Notes: a model not told the origin generated them from the sequence alone. A DNA stretch of 64,000 nucleotides from Actinacidiphila bryophytorum (GCF_016916835.1 NZ_JAFFIX010000002.1:415743-479742); one strand, 5' to 3'; counted from the first letter of the stretch, positions 42,501 to 49,786 are shown. Numbers and translations are program-made.

Positions 42501-43133
42501 GGCCGCGCCGACCTGTTCGAAGTCGGCGAAGTCGATGGTGGTGACCGCGCTGCCGCCGGTGGTCTGCAGGGTGAAGGTGGTGCCGGCCGGATACGTCTGC
42601 GGCAGCAGCCGGTGGACCTCGTCGTAGAAGTGGTGCGGGTTGCTGCCCGGCTGGTTGGTGAAGGGGTAGCTGCCGTAGTACCAGCTGTAGGCGTTGGTGA
42701 GGGTGAAGTCGGGCTGGGCGCTGCCGTTGATGGCGAAGGACAGCGGGGCGGTGTAGACCGAGCCGCCCGAGCCGTCGGGGATGCTGTAGCGGAAGTCGAT
42801 GGAGTTCGTCGCCACCGGGGTGGTGAAGGTGACGAACTTCCCGCTGCCCGACAGCGTCACGGCCTTGCGGTACGACGCCTCGTCCGCGAGCTGGCCCGCG
42901 GCCCAACTCGGGCCGATCTGGCTGCCGTTGGTGGCGGAGTTCTCGGCCTGCACCTCGACGTAGGGCAGGTTGGCGCCGCTGCCGCCGGTGGCGGCCGCGT
43001 ACGCGGGGGCGGCGGCGCTCATCGCGAGCACACCGCCGGTGGTCAGCAGGGCGGTGCCGCCGACGACGGCGACCGCTCGTCTGAGGCGGCCTCGGGTGCG
43101 GGGAGGGGTACGGAACGGGGGCGTACGGAACAT
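39525..43133 (-). CDS. Secreted GH87 alpha-1,3-glucanase (mycodextranase-like), multidomain
   Basis: Encodes 1202 residues. ATG 43133 follows AAAGGAG. The signal peptide is about 1-47. A CBM35-like domain (57-208, YVEVQAENSAT) is followed by a right-handed beta-helix (about 210-640). Its RDTTADGIN (D375) and RNTGDDGIA (D398-D399) match the three-aspartate site of GH87. The C-terminal half alternates choice-of-anchor/ASH-type repeats (about 655-860 and 1005-1095) and discoidin domains (about 870-1000 and 1105-1202). It should cleave alpha-1,3-glucan of fungal walls or dental-type mutan. A LacI-like palindrome lies upstream. Confidence 0.85.
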   Translation of the reverse strand: MFRTPPFRTPPRTRGRLRRAVAVVGGTALLTTGGVLAMSAAAPAYAAATGGSGANLPYVEVQAENSATNGSQIGPSWAAGQLADEASYRKAVTLSGSGKFVTFTTPVATNSIDFRYSIPDGSGGSVYTAPLSFAINGSAQPDFTLTNAYSWYYGSYPFTNQPGSNPHHFYDEVHRLLPQTYPAGTTFTLQTTGGSAVTTIDFADFEQVGAALPQPAGSVSVTSQGADATGSADSTAAFNAAVNAAGPGGTVWIPPGTYKIPRHITVNNVTVTGAGMWYSTVTGAAPGFYGLGEPDSCGVGGNRGTSSNVHLSNFAIFGQVGERNDCDQVNGIGGALSNSSVSGLWIDHMKVGAWMDGPMDKLTLSGLRIRDTTADGINFHGGVTNSTVTNSEIRNTGDDGIATWADSALGADANDTISDNTVETQILANAIAIYGGHDNTVSGNLVMDTGLAQGGGIHVGQRFTSTPVGTTNITNNTMIRAGSLDPNWQFGVGALWFDGSQGAITGPINVTNALIEQSPYEAVQWVEGTVSGVNLNNVTIAGTGTFALQEQTGGAAKFTGVTATGVGASSPVYSCEGGNFAVTDGGGNSGITGTPFCGGFPAPVFPPYPASGVTATPGALNFGSVATGSTSAAQTVTVANPTGSAAAVTALSASGDFAQTNTCGSSVPANGSCTVSVTFKPTAAGTRTGTLTVTAGGNTSTVTLTGTGTAPGPILSANPANLSFGGTVVGATATPQTVTVTNSGTTAATVSAVTATGDFTQTNNCSSIAVGASCAVTVTFKPTAGGTRNGTLTLTGNANNSPTTVALSGAGIDSATDVAAGRPATASSTNGTFAPGNTTDADASTYWESANGAFPQWVQVDLGQNYSVGKVTLRLPPSTAWATRTQTLSVQGSTDGSSFSTLSPSAARTFDPNADNNTVTVTFTAATARYVRINVTANSGWSAAQLSGLSVYPAGGTNPSSATLAVSPSSLTFAAQAPGTTSSAQNLTVTNTGSAAASIGSVSASGDFSQTNTCGSSLAAGAACTVAVKFAPTASGTRTGTLTITSNATDSPTTVALTGTGTGTVSTNLAAGRPTSESSHTDVYPSSNLTDGNQASYWESANNAFPQWAQVDLGSARSVGKVVLQLPAGWGSRNETLSVTGSTDGSSFSTLKPSASYAFTPGANNTVTITFTAATERYVRVTVTANDGWPAGQLSELQVWNS

Positions 43134-43249
43134 CACATGCTCCTTTCGACACAGAATGCCGGTTCTGCACCGGTGGGGGTGGAGCGTCAACGCAAGGGGC
43201 ACCGTAATGTCGCGGACACCCGTCCGCAATATCCACGCTCATCATTGCG

Positions 43250-43272
43250 AGAAAGTAACTTTCTTGCGCAAG
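43250..43272. promoter_or_regulatory. LacI/MalR-type operator upstream of the GH87 gene
   Basis: AGAAAGT-A-ACTTTCT (43250-43264) is a perfect 7-bp inverted repeat. It merges with the palindrome CTTGCGCAAG (43263-43272). CTTGC/GCAAG half-sites resemble MalR-type boxes of Streptomyces. It lies 117 nt before the glucanase start. Confidence 0.55.
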
Positions 43273-43327
43273 ATTCTGCGTTCATCGGAAGTGGGCGCAC
43301 GGAAGCGGCGATTGCCGCCACAACGGG

Positions 43328-44083
43328 TCAACTCCCGGACGACTGCTGACCTTTCATCACGTTCCGCATCGCCTCGACCAGCGCGGGTTCGAAACGTCCC
43401 ACGTCCGAGGAGACATGCTTCGGGCCGCCGTGCAGCGCACCGAGCGTGTCGTCCGAGACGAAGTCGGTGCTGTATCCGGTGAGCGTGAGGGTGAACACCG
43501 CACCGCCGTGCAGGACTTTCAGCTCCTCGCTCAGCCGGCTCAGCGTCTGCGCGACCGCCTCGTCGCCGAGCCCGGTGACCTTGCGCACCGACTTCACCGG
43601 CGTCAGGTCCGAGCCGTCGACCTGCGCCTGGTCCTCGAACTCCGCCCGCGGGTCGGTCCGTTTGTGCAGGTCGATGGTGACGAAGACGTCGAAGGAGTCG
43701 GTGCCGCCGCTGCCGTCGGGCGCGCCCACCGCCAGGCTGCACCGGATCTGGTCCAGCGCGGGCCCCAGCCGGGCCGCGGCCGGCGTCACCGCCGTGCTGT
43801 ACTGCGCGTGCAGCGCCGAGGTCAGCGGCCGCAGCGTGCTGCCCGCGCACGGGCTGTCGCCGAGCACGTAGCCGTGCAGGTCCGGCGGCCCGCCGTGCTG
43901 CGCCGTCCACACCCGCAGCCCGCCCGCCCACACCGCGGAGGCCAGCAGCACCCCGCCGACGCCCCAGACCCACGGCCGCCGCCCCGCCCCGCCCCGGCCC
44001 CGGCCCGGCCCCCGGTCCGCGTCGCTGATCACCTCGGCCCCGCCCTCGTCGGGACCCCCCGTCAGCTCCGGCTCCGATATCAC
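43328..44083 (-). CDS. Single-pass membrane protein, hypothetical
   Basis: Encodes 251 residues. GTG 44083 is chosen because GAGGAG lies 8 nt upstream. An acidic, then Arg/Gly-rich cytosolic start (35 residues) precedes one TM helix (WVWGVGGVLLASAVWAGGL). The remaining 190 residues are extracytoplasmic, with paired cysteines (SPCAGS...QIRCSLAV) and a beta-rich pattern (DSFDVFVTIDLHKRTDP). This resembles the numerous actinobacterial membrane-anchored solute-binding or sensor-like domains of unknown ligand. The following regulator gene is 65 nt upstream on the same strand. Confidence 0.7.
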   Translation of the reverse strand: MISEPELTGGPDEGGAEVISDADRGPGRGRGGAGRRPWVWGVGGVLLASAVWAGGLRVWTAQHGGPPDLHGYVLGDSPCAGSTLRPLTSALHAQYSTAVTPAAARLGPALDQIRCSLAVGAPDGSGGTDSFDVFVTIDLHKRTDPRAEFEDQAQVDGSDLTPVKSVRKVTGLGDEAVAQTLSRLSEELKVLHGGAVFTLTLTGYSTDFVSDDTLGALHGGPKHVSSDVGRFEPALVEAMRNVMKGQQSSGS

Positions 44084-44148
44084 GGCCGCACTCCTCTGCT
44101 GGTCGGCACTCCCGCCCTGAAAAGTGTCGGCGAGCCCGCCAGGTGCGT

Positions 44149-44817
44149 CTACGTGCGGCGGTGCGCGCGCAGGATCAGGTCGGCGGTCTCGGCCGCGATA
44201 CGGGCGTAGTCCGCGTCCGGCAGCGGCTGGGTGCCGTGCAGGGTGCGCACCCGGCCCTCGGTGGCCAGCAGCAGGGCGAACTGCCGGGCGGCCAGGGCAG
44301 GTTCCGGTACGTCCAGGTCGCCGGCCCGGTCGCGCTCCGCGAAGTAGGCGGTGAGGTCGTCCAGGGTGCCGCGCGGGGCGGTCTCCCGCCACAGCCGCTG
44401 CAGTTCGGGGTGCCGGGCCAGTTCGGCGATCGTCATCCGGTGCAGGGCCGCGGCGTCCGGGGCGAGGACCGCCCGCAGGATGCGGACGCCCGCCGCGGTC
44501 AGGTCCGCGCGCGGGTCGCCGGTCGCGGGCAGCGGGCTCTGCCAGGCGTCGGGCGTGTCCCCCAGCAGGCCGCCCGCCGCCTGGGCCGCGGCCAGGAAGA
44601 GCTTCTCCTTGTCGCCGAAGTGCGCGTACACCGTCTGCTTGCCGACCCCCGCGGTCGCCGCGACCGTGTCGACGCTCGCACCGGCGAAGCCCTCCCGCAG
44701 GAAGACGGTGAGGGCCGCCCGCAGGATGGCGTCCCGCTTGGCCTCCGAGCGGCGCGGGCGGGCGGCGGAGGCGGCGGCACCGGAGGCAGCGGGGTCCGGG
44801 GCGGGCGAGTCGGGCAT
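44149..44817 (-). CDS. TetR-family regulator of a divergent MFS exporter
   Basis: Encodes 222 residues from ATG 44817. After a flexible Ala/Pro start, RSEAKRDAILRAALTVFLREGFAGASVDTVAATAGVGKQTVYAHFGDKEKLF is a canonical TetR N-terminal domain. The C-terminal part (ERDRAGDLDVPEPALAARQFALLLATEGR) matches the AefR-like branch. It is divergent from the MFS transporter gene, and the 140 nt between contain two 19-bp operators. Repression of both genes with relief by an exported compound is the simple model. Confidence 0.92.
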   Translation of the reverse strand: MPDSPAPDPAASGAAASAARPRRSEAKRDAILRAALTVFLREGFAGASVDTVAATAGVGKQTVYAHFGDKEKLFLAAAQAAGGLLGDTPDAWQSPLPATGDPRADLTAAGVRILRAVLAPDAAALHRMTIAELARHPELQRLWRETAPRGTLDDLTAYFAERDRAGDLDVPEPALAARQFALLLATEGRVRTLHGTQPLPDADYARIAAETADLILRAHRRT

Positions 44818-44839
44818 GGGCGCATCGTACCCCCTTGCA

Positions 44840-44858
44840 AGACGGAACTGTTCCGTCT
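44840..44858. promoter_or_regulatory. TetR operator 1 (perfect 19-bp palindrome)
   Basis: AGACGGAAC-T-GTTCCGTCT is a 9-bp inverted repeat with a single-base centre, 22 nt before the regulator start. It shares AGAC-N11-GTCT and an internal GTTC with operator 2. Confidence 0.9.
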
Positions 44859-44872
44859 AGTTTCGGGAGAAG

Positions 44873-44897
44873 ACAAGACTAGACCGTTCAGTCTTGT
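44873..44897. promoter_or_regulatory. TetR operator 2
   Basis: ACAAGACT-N9-AGTCTTGT forms perfect 8-bp arms. Its inner 19-mer has the same AGAC-N11-GTCT frame as operator 1 and starts 37 nt from it. It lies 60 nt before the MFS start. Confidence 0.88.
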
Positions 44898-44957
44898 TCC
44901 CTGCGATGCGCCGGCGTCCCCCGATGCCGGGCACCGCCACACCACCCAGGAGGGGCC

Positions 44958-46436
44958 ATGCCACCCGCCGCCGTACCCGCAGCGCCCGTACCCGCCTCGC
45001 CCCTGCCGGACCGGGGATCCGCGCCGGTGCGCGGGCGGGCCGTCGCCGTCGCCGTCGTCATGCTCGCCGTCGCGATGGACCTGGTCGACACCTCCGCCGT
45101 CAACGTCGCACTGCCCTCGCTCCAGGCCGGCTTCTCGCTCAGCAGCGCAGGGGTGCAGTGGCTGGTGGCCGGCTACTCGCTGCCCTTCGCCGTCCTGCTG
45201 ATCACCGGCGGGCGGCTCGGCGACGTCATCGGCTACCGCAGGGCCTTCCTGTTCGGCACCGGCGGATTCCTCGCCGCGTCCCTGGTCTGCGCCTTCGCGC
45301 CAGGGGCCGCGGTGCTGACCGGCGGCCGGGTCGCACAGGGAGCCGCCGCCGCGCTGATGGTGCCGCAGGCCACCTCGCTGCTCCAGCTGATGTACGCACC
45401 TCGCGAACGCGCCCGCGTCATGGGCCTGTTCGGCGCGCTGGCCGGGCTCGCCGCGGCCTTAGGACCGCTCGTCGGCGGCGCCCTGCTGCAGGCCGGGCTG
45501 CCCGGCGCGGACTGGCGCCCGATCTTCCTGCTCAACGTGCCCGTCAGCCTCGCCGCGCTGGCGGCGGGCGCCGCCCTGCTGCCGCCCGGCGGCTCGCCCG
45601 AGCGCGTACGCCTCGACCTGCGCGGCACCGCGCTCGCCGTCGGCGGGCTCGTCCTGCTCGTGCTGCCGCTGATCCAGGGACCCGCGCTGCACTGGCCGCT
45701 GTGGTGCGTGCTGTCGCCGGCGGCGGCCCTCCCCGTCCTGGCCCTCCTCGCCCGCGACCAGCTCGCCCGCGCCGGGCGGCCGGGCGGCACACTCGTCGAC
45801 CCGGGCCTTTTCCTGCACCGCTCCTTCCGGGCGGGGCTGCTGCTCAGCCTGCTGGTGGAGGCGGTCATGGCCGGCCTGCTGCTGTCCGCGACGCTCACCT
45901 TGCAGGCGGGCCTGGGGATGAGCGCGCCGGCCGCCGCGCTGACGACGCTGCCGATGATCGCCGGGATGGTCGTCGGCGTCGCCGCCCTCGCGGAACCTCT
46001 CGTCCCGCGGCTCGGCCGGAACGTCGTCACCGCGGGCTGCGCCACCCTGGCCGCGGGCGCGGCCGGCACGGCGTGGGTGCTCCACCACTACGGCGACGCC
46101 ACGCACGGCTGGCAGCTCGCCCCCACCCTGCTGCTCACCGGCACCGGGCTCGGCATGCTGATGGGGCCGCTGTTCGCGATCACCCTGCAGCACGTACCGC
46201 CGGCCCGCGCGGGCTCGGCCTCCGGTGTGCTGGAGTCCGTCGAGCAGCTCGGCGGCGTCCTCGGAGTGGTGTCCGTCGGCACGGTCTTCCTGCACACCTC
46301 CGCCACCCGCGGATACGTCCCCGGCTTCGCATGGGCCGCAGCCGCTGCCCTGGCCCTGCTCGCGGTGACCGCGGCAGCCGTCCCTGCCCTGCCCCGGCAC
46401 TTCAGGACCGAGGAGGAACTGGGCCTCGATCCTTAA
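44958..46436 (+). CDS. MFS drug-efflux transporter (DHA2, 14-TM type)
   Basis: Encodes 492 residues from ATG 44958 with GGAGGGG upstream. Helix 1 has MDLVDTSAVNVALPSLQAGF (motif D1 of DHA2 carriers), loop 2-3 has GGRLGDVIGYRRAF (motif A), and helix 5 has LGPLVGGALLQ (antiporter motif C). About 14 hydrophobic helices are present, fitting proton-coupled export of toxic compounds. A rare TTA leucine codon at 45459-45461 (L168, in motif C) suggests dependence on the developmental bldA tRNA. Control by the divergent TetR gene is likely. Confidence 0.94.
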   Translation: MPPAAVPAAPVPASPLPDRGSAPVRGRAVAVAVVMLAVAMDLVDTSAVNVALPSLQAGFSLSSAGVQWLVAGYSLPFAVLLITGGRLGDVIGYRRAFLFGTGGFLAASLVCAFAPGAAVLTGGRVAQGAAAALMVPQATSLLQLMYAPRERARVMGLFGALAGLAAALGPLVGGALLQAGLPGADWRPIFLLNVPVSLAALAAGAALLPPGGSPERVRLDLRGTALAVGGLVLLVLPLIQGPALHWPLWCVLSPAAALPVLALLARDQLARAGRPGGTLVDPGLFLHRSFRAGLLLSLLVEAVMAGLLLSATLTLQAGLGMSAPAAALTTLPMIAGMVVGVAALAEPLVPRLGRNVVTAGCATLAAGAAGTAWVLHHYGDATHGWQLAPTLLLTGTGLGMLMGPLFAITLQHVPPARAGSASGVLESVEQLGGVLGVVSVGTVFLHTSATRGYVPGFAWAAAAALALLAVTAAAVPALPRHFRTEEELGLDP

Positions 46437-46447
46437 GGGCGGCGCCC

Positions 46448-46494
46448 GTCGGACCCCGTCCGCCGGACCCCGGGCCTGGCGGACGGGATCCGAC
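46448..46494. terminator. Bidirectional hairpin terminator
   Basis: A 17-bp stem with one G-T wobble (46448-46464 with 46478-46494) and a 13-nt loop lies between the converging MFS and secreted-protein genes. Confidence 0.8.
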
Positions 46495-46506
46495 GGCTCG
46501 TCGGCA

Positions 46507-47049
46507 TCAGCCGAGGTCGTCGCACAGGTTGTGGACGGTGCCGTGGACGAGCGTGACGGTCTTGAAACCGGTCGGGCTGAACGCGATCCGGTAGACGCCG
46601 TCGATGGTGTACAGGCCGCGCGGCAGGTTGCTGGAACCCTCGGGGAAGCGGGCGATGACCGGTCCGACCACGTGCCAGACCATGGAGCCGTCCGTGCCGT
46701 GGTCGATCAGGGCGCTGCCGCCTGCGTCCACCGGGATGCTCGCGCCGGTGGCGGCGTTGCTGACGTTCAGCACCAGCGGACCGGCGGCCACCTGCCGCTT
46801 CGGGGTGCCGTCCGGGTAGGTCGTCAGGACCTTCGTACGGACCTCGTTCTGGGCGACGTCCCAGTGCACGGGGAAGTCGCACAGCAGACCCGCCGCCCCG
46901 TCGAAGGACGGGAACGGCTCGGGCTCCCAGCCGTGGTGTGCCGCCGCGGGCGACCCGGCTCCTGCGGGTGCGGTGCCGGCGATCGCCGGCGCCGCACCGC
47001 CTGCGAGCAGCGCGGCGGCGGAGGCGACAGCCACCAGGATTCGACGCAC
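46507..47049 (-). CDS. Secreted hypothetical protein
   Basis: Encodes 180 residues. GTG 47049 follows GAGGAG. The signal peptide (RRILVAVASAAALLAGGAAPAIA-GT) is cleaved near residue 25. The mature part has two cysteines (LLCDFPVHWD and VHNLCDDLG at the very end) that may join the termini. A beta-rich centre (GPLVLNVSNAATGASIPVDAGGSALIDHGTDGSMVWHVVGPVIARFPEG) suggests a small beta-sandwich. I know similar secreted proteins in actinomycetes but no function. Three 15-bp repeats lie directly upstream of the ribosome binding site. Confidence 0.75.
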   Translation of the reverse strand: MRRILVAVASAAALLAGGAAPAIAGTAPAGAGSPAAAHHGWEPEPFPSFDGAAGLLCDFPVHWDVAQNEVRTKVLTTYPDGTPKRQVAAGPLVLNVSNAATGASIPVDAGGSALIDHGTDGSMVWHVVGPVIARFPEGSSNLPRGLYTIDGVYRIAFSPTGFKTVTLVHGTVHNLCDDLG

Positions 47050-47062
47050 GATCAACTCCTCT

Positions 47063-47107
47063 GTATCGGGCTCAGCCATACCGGGCTCAGCCGTATCGGG
47101 CTCGGCG
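47063..47107. repeat. Three tandem 15-bp repeats in the leader of the secreted-protein gene
   Basis: Units GTATCGGGCTCAGCC, ATACCGGGCTCAGCC and GTATCGGGCTCGGCG abut each other, starting 2 nt upstream of the GAGGAG ribosome binding site. Confidence 0.85.
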
Positions 47108-47213
47108 CCGGCGGCGGGGCGCCGCCGTGTCCGGCCGATCAGCATCGTCCTGCGGGCCTGCGTGCGGCGCCCATCCCTGGACCTGGGGGGTTGCGGGTTG
47201 CGATAGTTCTTCG

Positions 47214-48248
47214 ATGCACCCCGCGCCGCAGTCCTTCGCCCAGGCGGCACTGCAGCAGGCGGCCCGGGCGGAGAGCCTTGCGGACCTCGGCAGCGCACTG
47301 ACCCGCCGGCTCCACGCGCTCGTACCGCACGACGGCTACATGCTCTCCGGCAACGACCCGGTCACGGGCGCCGGCTGCTTCCTGGTCGAACACGACGGCT
47401 ACACCTGCTCCCACTTCCGCCGTCTCAGAGCAGCCGGCCTGTTCGACCGGCGCCCCGAGCCGCCGCGGAGGCCGGCCGCGCCCCCGGCCGCCGCCGTCGT
47501 GCTGGACAGCGCGGGCGCCGCGGCGCCGGGCGGCGCGGCGGTGCTGGAAAGCATGGCCATGGACGGCTGGGGCAGCGAGCTGCGGTTCGGCCTGGTCGAC
47601 CGCGCCGCCCACTGGGGCACGCTGGTCCTGCTGCGCGAACGGGGACGCCCGCCCTTCACGCAAGCCGACGCCGACAGCGTCCAGCGGGTCGCGGCATCCC
47701 TGGCCGCCGCGCTGCGTGCGTACGTCGCCCGCGCCAGACCGCGTCCGCTGTCCGCCGCGATGCCACCCGGTGTGCTGGTCCTCGACGAGAACGACACCAT
47801 CGCCTCCGCGACCCCGACCGCCCGCGACTGGCTCCGGACGTGCTTCCCGTCCCTGGCCCTCGGCACCGACGAGGACCTGTCGCTGACCCTGTGGAACTTC
47901 ACGGCCGCCGCCCGCCGCCAAGGCGGCCCGGTCCTCAGCCGCATCCCCACCGCGGACGGCTTCGCCGAGCTGCACGCCCAGCAGCTGGCGGGCGCCCGCC
48001 GCGGCGAGGTGGCCGTCACCGTCCAGGCGGCGGCCACCGGCCGGCTGCTGCCGGCGGTCGCGGCCTGGTACGGCCTGACCCCCAGGGAGCGCAGCGTGGT
48101 CGACCAGGTCCTGGAGGGCCGCTCCGGCAAGCAGATCGCCCGCACCCTCGACCTGTCACCGCACACCGCCAACGACCACCTCAAGGCCGTCTACCGCAAG
48201 ATGCGCGTGAACGGCCGCGACGAGCTGATCGCCACGCTCTCCGGCTGA
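47214..48248 (+). CDS. LuxR-type HTH regulator with GAF-like N-terminal domain
   Basis: Encodes 344 residues from ATG 47214. A GAF-like sensor region (about 1-175; LHALVPHDGYMLSGNDPVTGAGCFLVEHDG and WGTLVLLRERGRPPFTQADADSVQRVAASLAAAL) and a second, PAS-like segment (VLVLDENDTIASATPTARDWL) precede the GerE/LuxR HTH. The HTH is LTPRERSVVDQVLEGRSGKQIARTLDLSPHTANDHLKAVYRKMRVNGRDEL. There is no phospho-acceptor receiver, so it should respond to a small ligand or redox cue. It may be co-transcribed with the GNAT gene 62 nt downstream. Confidence 0.88.
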   Translation: MHPAPQSFAQAALQQAARAESLADLGSALTRRLHALVPHDGYMLSGNDPVTGAGCFLVEHDGYTCSHFRRLRAAGLFDRRPEPPRRPAAPPAAAVVLDSAGAAAPGGAAVLESMAMDGWGSELRFGLVDRAAHWGTLVLLRERGRPPFTQADADSVQRVAASLAAALRAYVARARPRPLSAAMPPGVLVLDENDTIASATPTARDWLRTCFPSLALGTDEDLSLTLWNFTAAARRQGGPVLSRIPTADGFAELHAQQLAGARRGEVAVTVQAAATGRLLPAVAAWYGLTPRERSVVDQVLEGRSGKQIARTLDLSPHTANDHLKAVYRKMRVNGRDELIATLSG

Positions 48249-48306
48249 TCCGGCTGATCCGGCCGATCCGGCCGATCCTGGCCCTGGCCCTGGCCCTGAC
48301 CCTGGT
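48241..48306. repeat. Simple tandem repeats across a gene junction
   Basis: About four 9-bp units of CCGGCTGAT/CCGGCCGAT pass into 6-bp CTGGCC units. They span the LuxR-type stop codon and the whole leader of the GNAT gene. Confidence 0.8.
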
Positions 48307-48310
48307 TAGC

Positions 48311-48985
48311 ATGCGGCGCATGGGGAGCGAGCTGGCGAGGATCGTGGAAGCGGCGGGCCGCGGGGTCTTCCCCGAGGCGGACGGCGGGGTCACCGTCGTG
48401 GGGCCGGACGGGGGCCGGGACGGGGCGCGGGACGCGGGGGTGATCGCCTTCACCGCGCACTCGGTGGTCTTCACCGGCGAGGACCCCGCGTGGGTGCGGG
48501 CGCAGCTGGCCGCGGCGAGGTGCGACCCGCTGGCCGCGGCCATGAACCCGCGTTTCCTGGCCGCGCTGCTGGAAAGGTCGGGGCGGCGCACCGACACGAT
48601 CGACGTGCTGTCGGTCGCGGCGCCGCTGGGCGGCCCGCCCCCGGTGGCGCTGCGGGAGATCGAGGACCCCGGCCATCCGCGGGTGGTGCGGGCGCTCGGG
48701 CGGCGGGACGGCGTACGGGTGTGGGCCGCGGACGGCGGGCTGCTGGTTCTCGGGCGGGGCGTCGGCGGGCGCTGGGAGGCGGCGGTCGAGGTCGAGGAGG
48801 CCGCGCGGCACCGGGGCCTGGGCCGCGCGCTGGCCGCCGCGGCCCGCCACCTGGTCACCGACCCGGTCTGGGCGCAGGTCGCGGCGGGCAACGCCCGCAG
48901 CCTGCGGGCCTTCCAGGCGGCGGGTTTCCGCCCGGTCGGAGCGGAGTCGCTGCACGCGCTGCCGCACCCCCGAGAAAGTGTGTGA
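48311..48985 (+). CDS. GNAT-family acetyltransferase-like protein
   Basis: Encodes 224 residues from ATG 48311; ATG 48320 is equally possible, and neither has a ribosome binding site in the repeat-filled leader. The C-terminal 80 residues hold the GNAT core: VEVEEAARHRGLGRALAAAARHLV is motif A with RxxGLG for acetyl-CoA pyrophosphate, and AGNARSLRAFQAAGFRPVGAESL is motif B. The N-terminal 130 residues (VTVVGPDGGRDGARDAGVIAFTAHSVVFTGEDPAWVRAQL) are a family-specific lid also seen in other actinomycete GNAT proteins. The substrate is unknown. Confidence 0.82.
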   Translation: MRRMGSELARIVEAAGRGVFPEADGGVTVVGPDGGRDGARDAGVIAFTAHSVVFTGEDPAWVRAQLAAARCDPLAAAMNPRFLAALLERSGRRTDTIDVLSVAAPLGGPPPVALREIEDPGHPRVVRALGRRDGVRVWAADGGLLVLGRGVGGRWEAAVEVEEAARHRGLGRALAAAARHLVTDPVWAQVAAGNARSLRAFQAAGFRPVGAESLHALPHPRESV

Positions 48986-49014
48986 CACAGGTCACATCGA
49001 GCCCGTGAAATATC

Positions 49015-49031
49015 CGGGGACTCTGTCCCCG
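49015..49031. promoter_or_regulatory. TetR-type operator, copy 1
   Basis: CGGGGAC-TCT-GTCCCCG is a perfect 7-bp inverted repeat 75 nt before the TetR start. Copy 2 lies 40 nt downstream. Confidence 0.82.
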
Positions 49032-49052
49032 TTACATGCACGTGAATGAATA

Positions 49053-49073
49053 ACCGGGGACTCGATCCCCGGT
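49053..49073. promoter_or_regulatory. TetR-type operator, copy 2
   Basis: ACCGGGGA-CTCGA-TCCCCGGT is a perfect 8-bp inverted repeat sharing CCGGGGACTC with copy 1, ending 33 nt before the TetR start. The 40-nt spacing, nearly four helical turns, favours cooperative binding. Confidence 0.85.
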
Positions 49074-49105
49074 AACCGTGCCGGGCTTGGAGAGGAGTGA
49101 CCGCT

Positions 49106-49738
49106 GTGACCACCGTCGCGAGTGAGGTTGCCGCTTCGGTCCGGGTGCCCCGGACCCGCGCTGACGCAGTGCGGAACCGGGAGCGCATCGTGGCCGCGGC
49201 CCGGGACATGTTCGTCGAGTTCGGCCCGGACGCCCCACTGGACGAGATCGCCCGCCGGGCGGGCATCGGCAATGCCACGCTCTACCGGCACTTCGCCGAC
49301 CGCCGGGCCCTGGTGCACGCCGTGCTGCTCTCGGTCGTGACCCGCACAGCGGACCGCGCCGAGCAGGAGGCCGCGGTCGTGGCCGCGGGGGGCGACCCCT
49401 GCACCGCGCTCGGCCGCTTCGCCCACGCGGCGGTCGACGACAACGTCGGCGCCATGTGCGGGCTGCTCGTCAACGGTGACGACAGCCGCTCCGTCGAGAT
49501 CGCCCAGCAGACCGCCCGCCTGGAGTCCGCGCTCGAAGAGCTGATGGACCGGGCCAGGAGGGACGGCAGGCTGCGGCCTGACGTGACCCTCAACGACCTG
49601 CTGGTCGCCATCTCCCGACTCACCCGCCCCCTGCCCGGCATCGACTGCACGGGAAGTGACCTGCACCGACACCTCCAGCTCTTCCTCGACGGACTGAGGA
49701 CCCCGTACCAGGGCGACGCGACGAAGCGCACCCCGTAA
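49106..49738 (+). CDS. TetR-family regulator, co-directional with an MFS exporter
   Basis: Encodes 210 residues. GTG 49106 is preferred over GTG 49097 because GAGAGGAG lies 9 nt upstream. RADAVRNRERIVAAARDMFVEFGPDAPLDEIARRAGIGNATLYRHFADRRALVHAV is a textbook TetR HTH domain. The C-terminal segment VDDNVGAMCGLLVNGDDSRSVEIAQQTARLESALEELMDRARRDGRLR resembles the SbtR/EbrR-type ligand domain of efflux repressors. It is followed 48 nt later by the exporter gene. Both probably share the promoter that carries the two operators. Confidence 0.93.
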   Translation: MTTVASEVAASVRVPRTRADAVRNRERIVAAARDMFVEFGPDAPLDEIARRAGIGNATLYRHFADRRALVHAVLLSVVTRTADRAEQEAAVVAAGGDPCTALGRFAHAAVDDNVGAMCGLLVNGDDSRSVEIAQQTARLESALEELMDRARRDGRLRPDVTLNDLLVAISRLTRPLPGIDCTGSDLHRHLQLFLDGLRTPYQGDATKRTP

Positions 49739-49786
49739 AGCACGTACCTGCCCCATTTGCACACGCGTACCGAACTGGATACCTCC

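Noticed and set aside
39450..43349. A 1299-codon open frame antisense to the alpha-1,3-glucanase
   Set aside because: It is low-complexity Gly/Ala/Arg/Val sequence, typical of the mirror frame of a high-GC gene, whereas the opposite strand has clear domains and a signal peptide.
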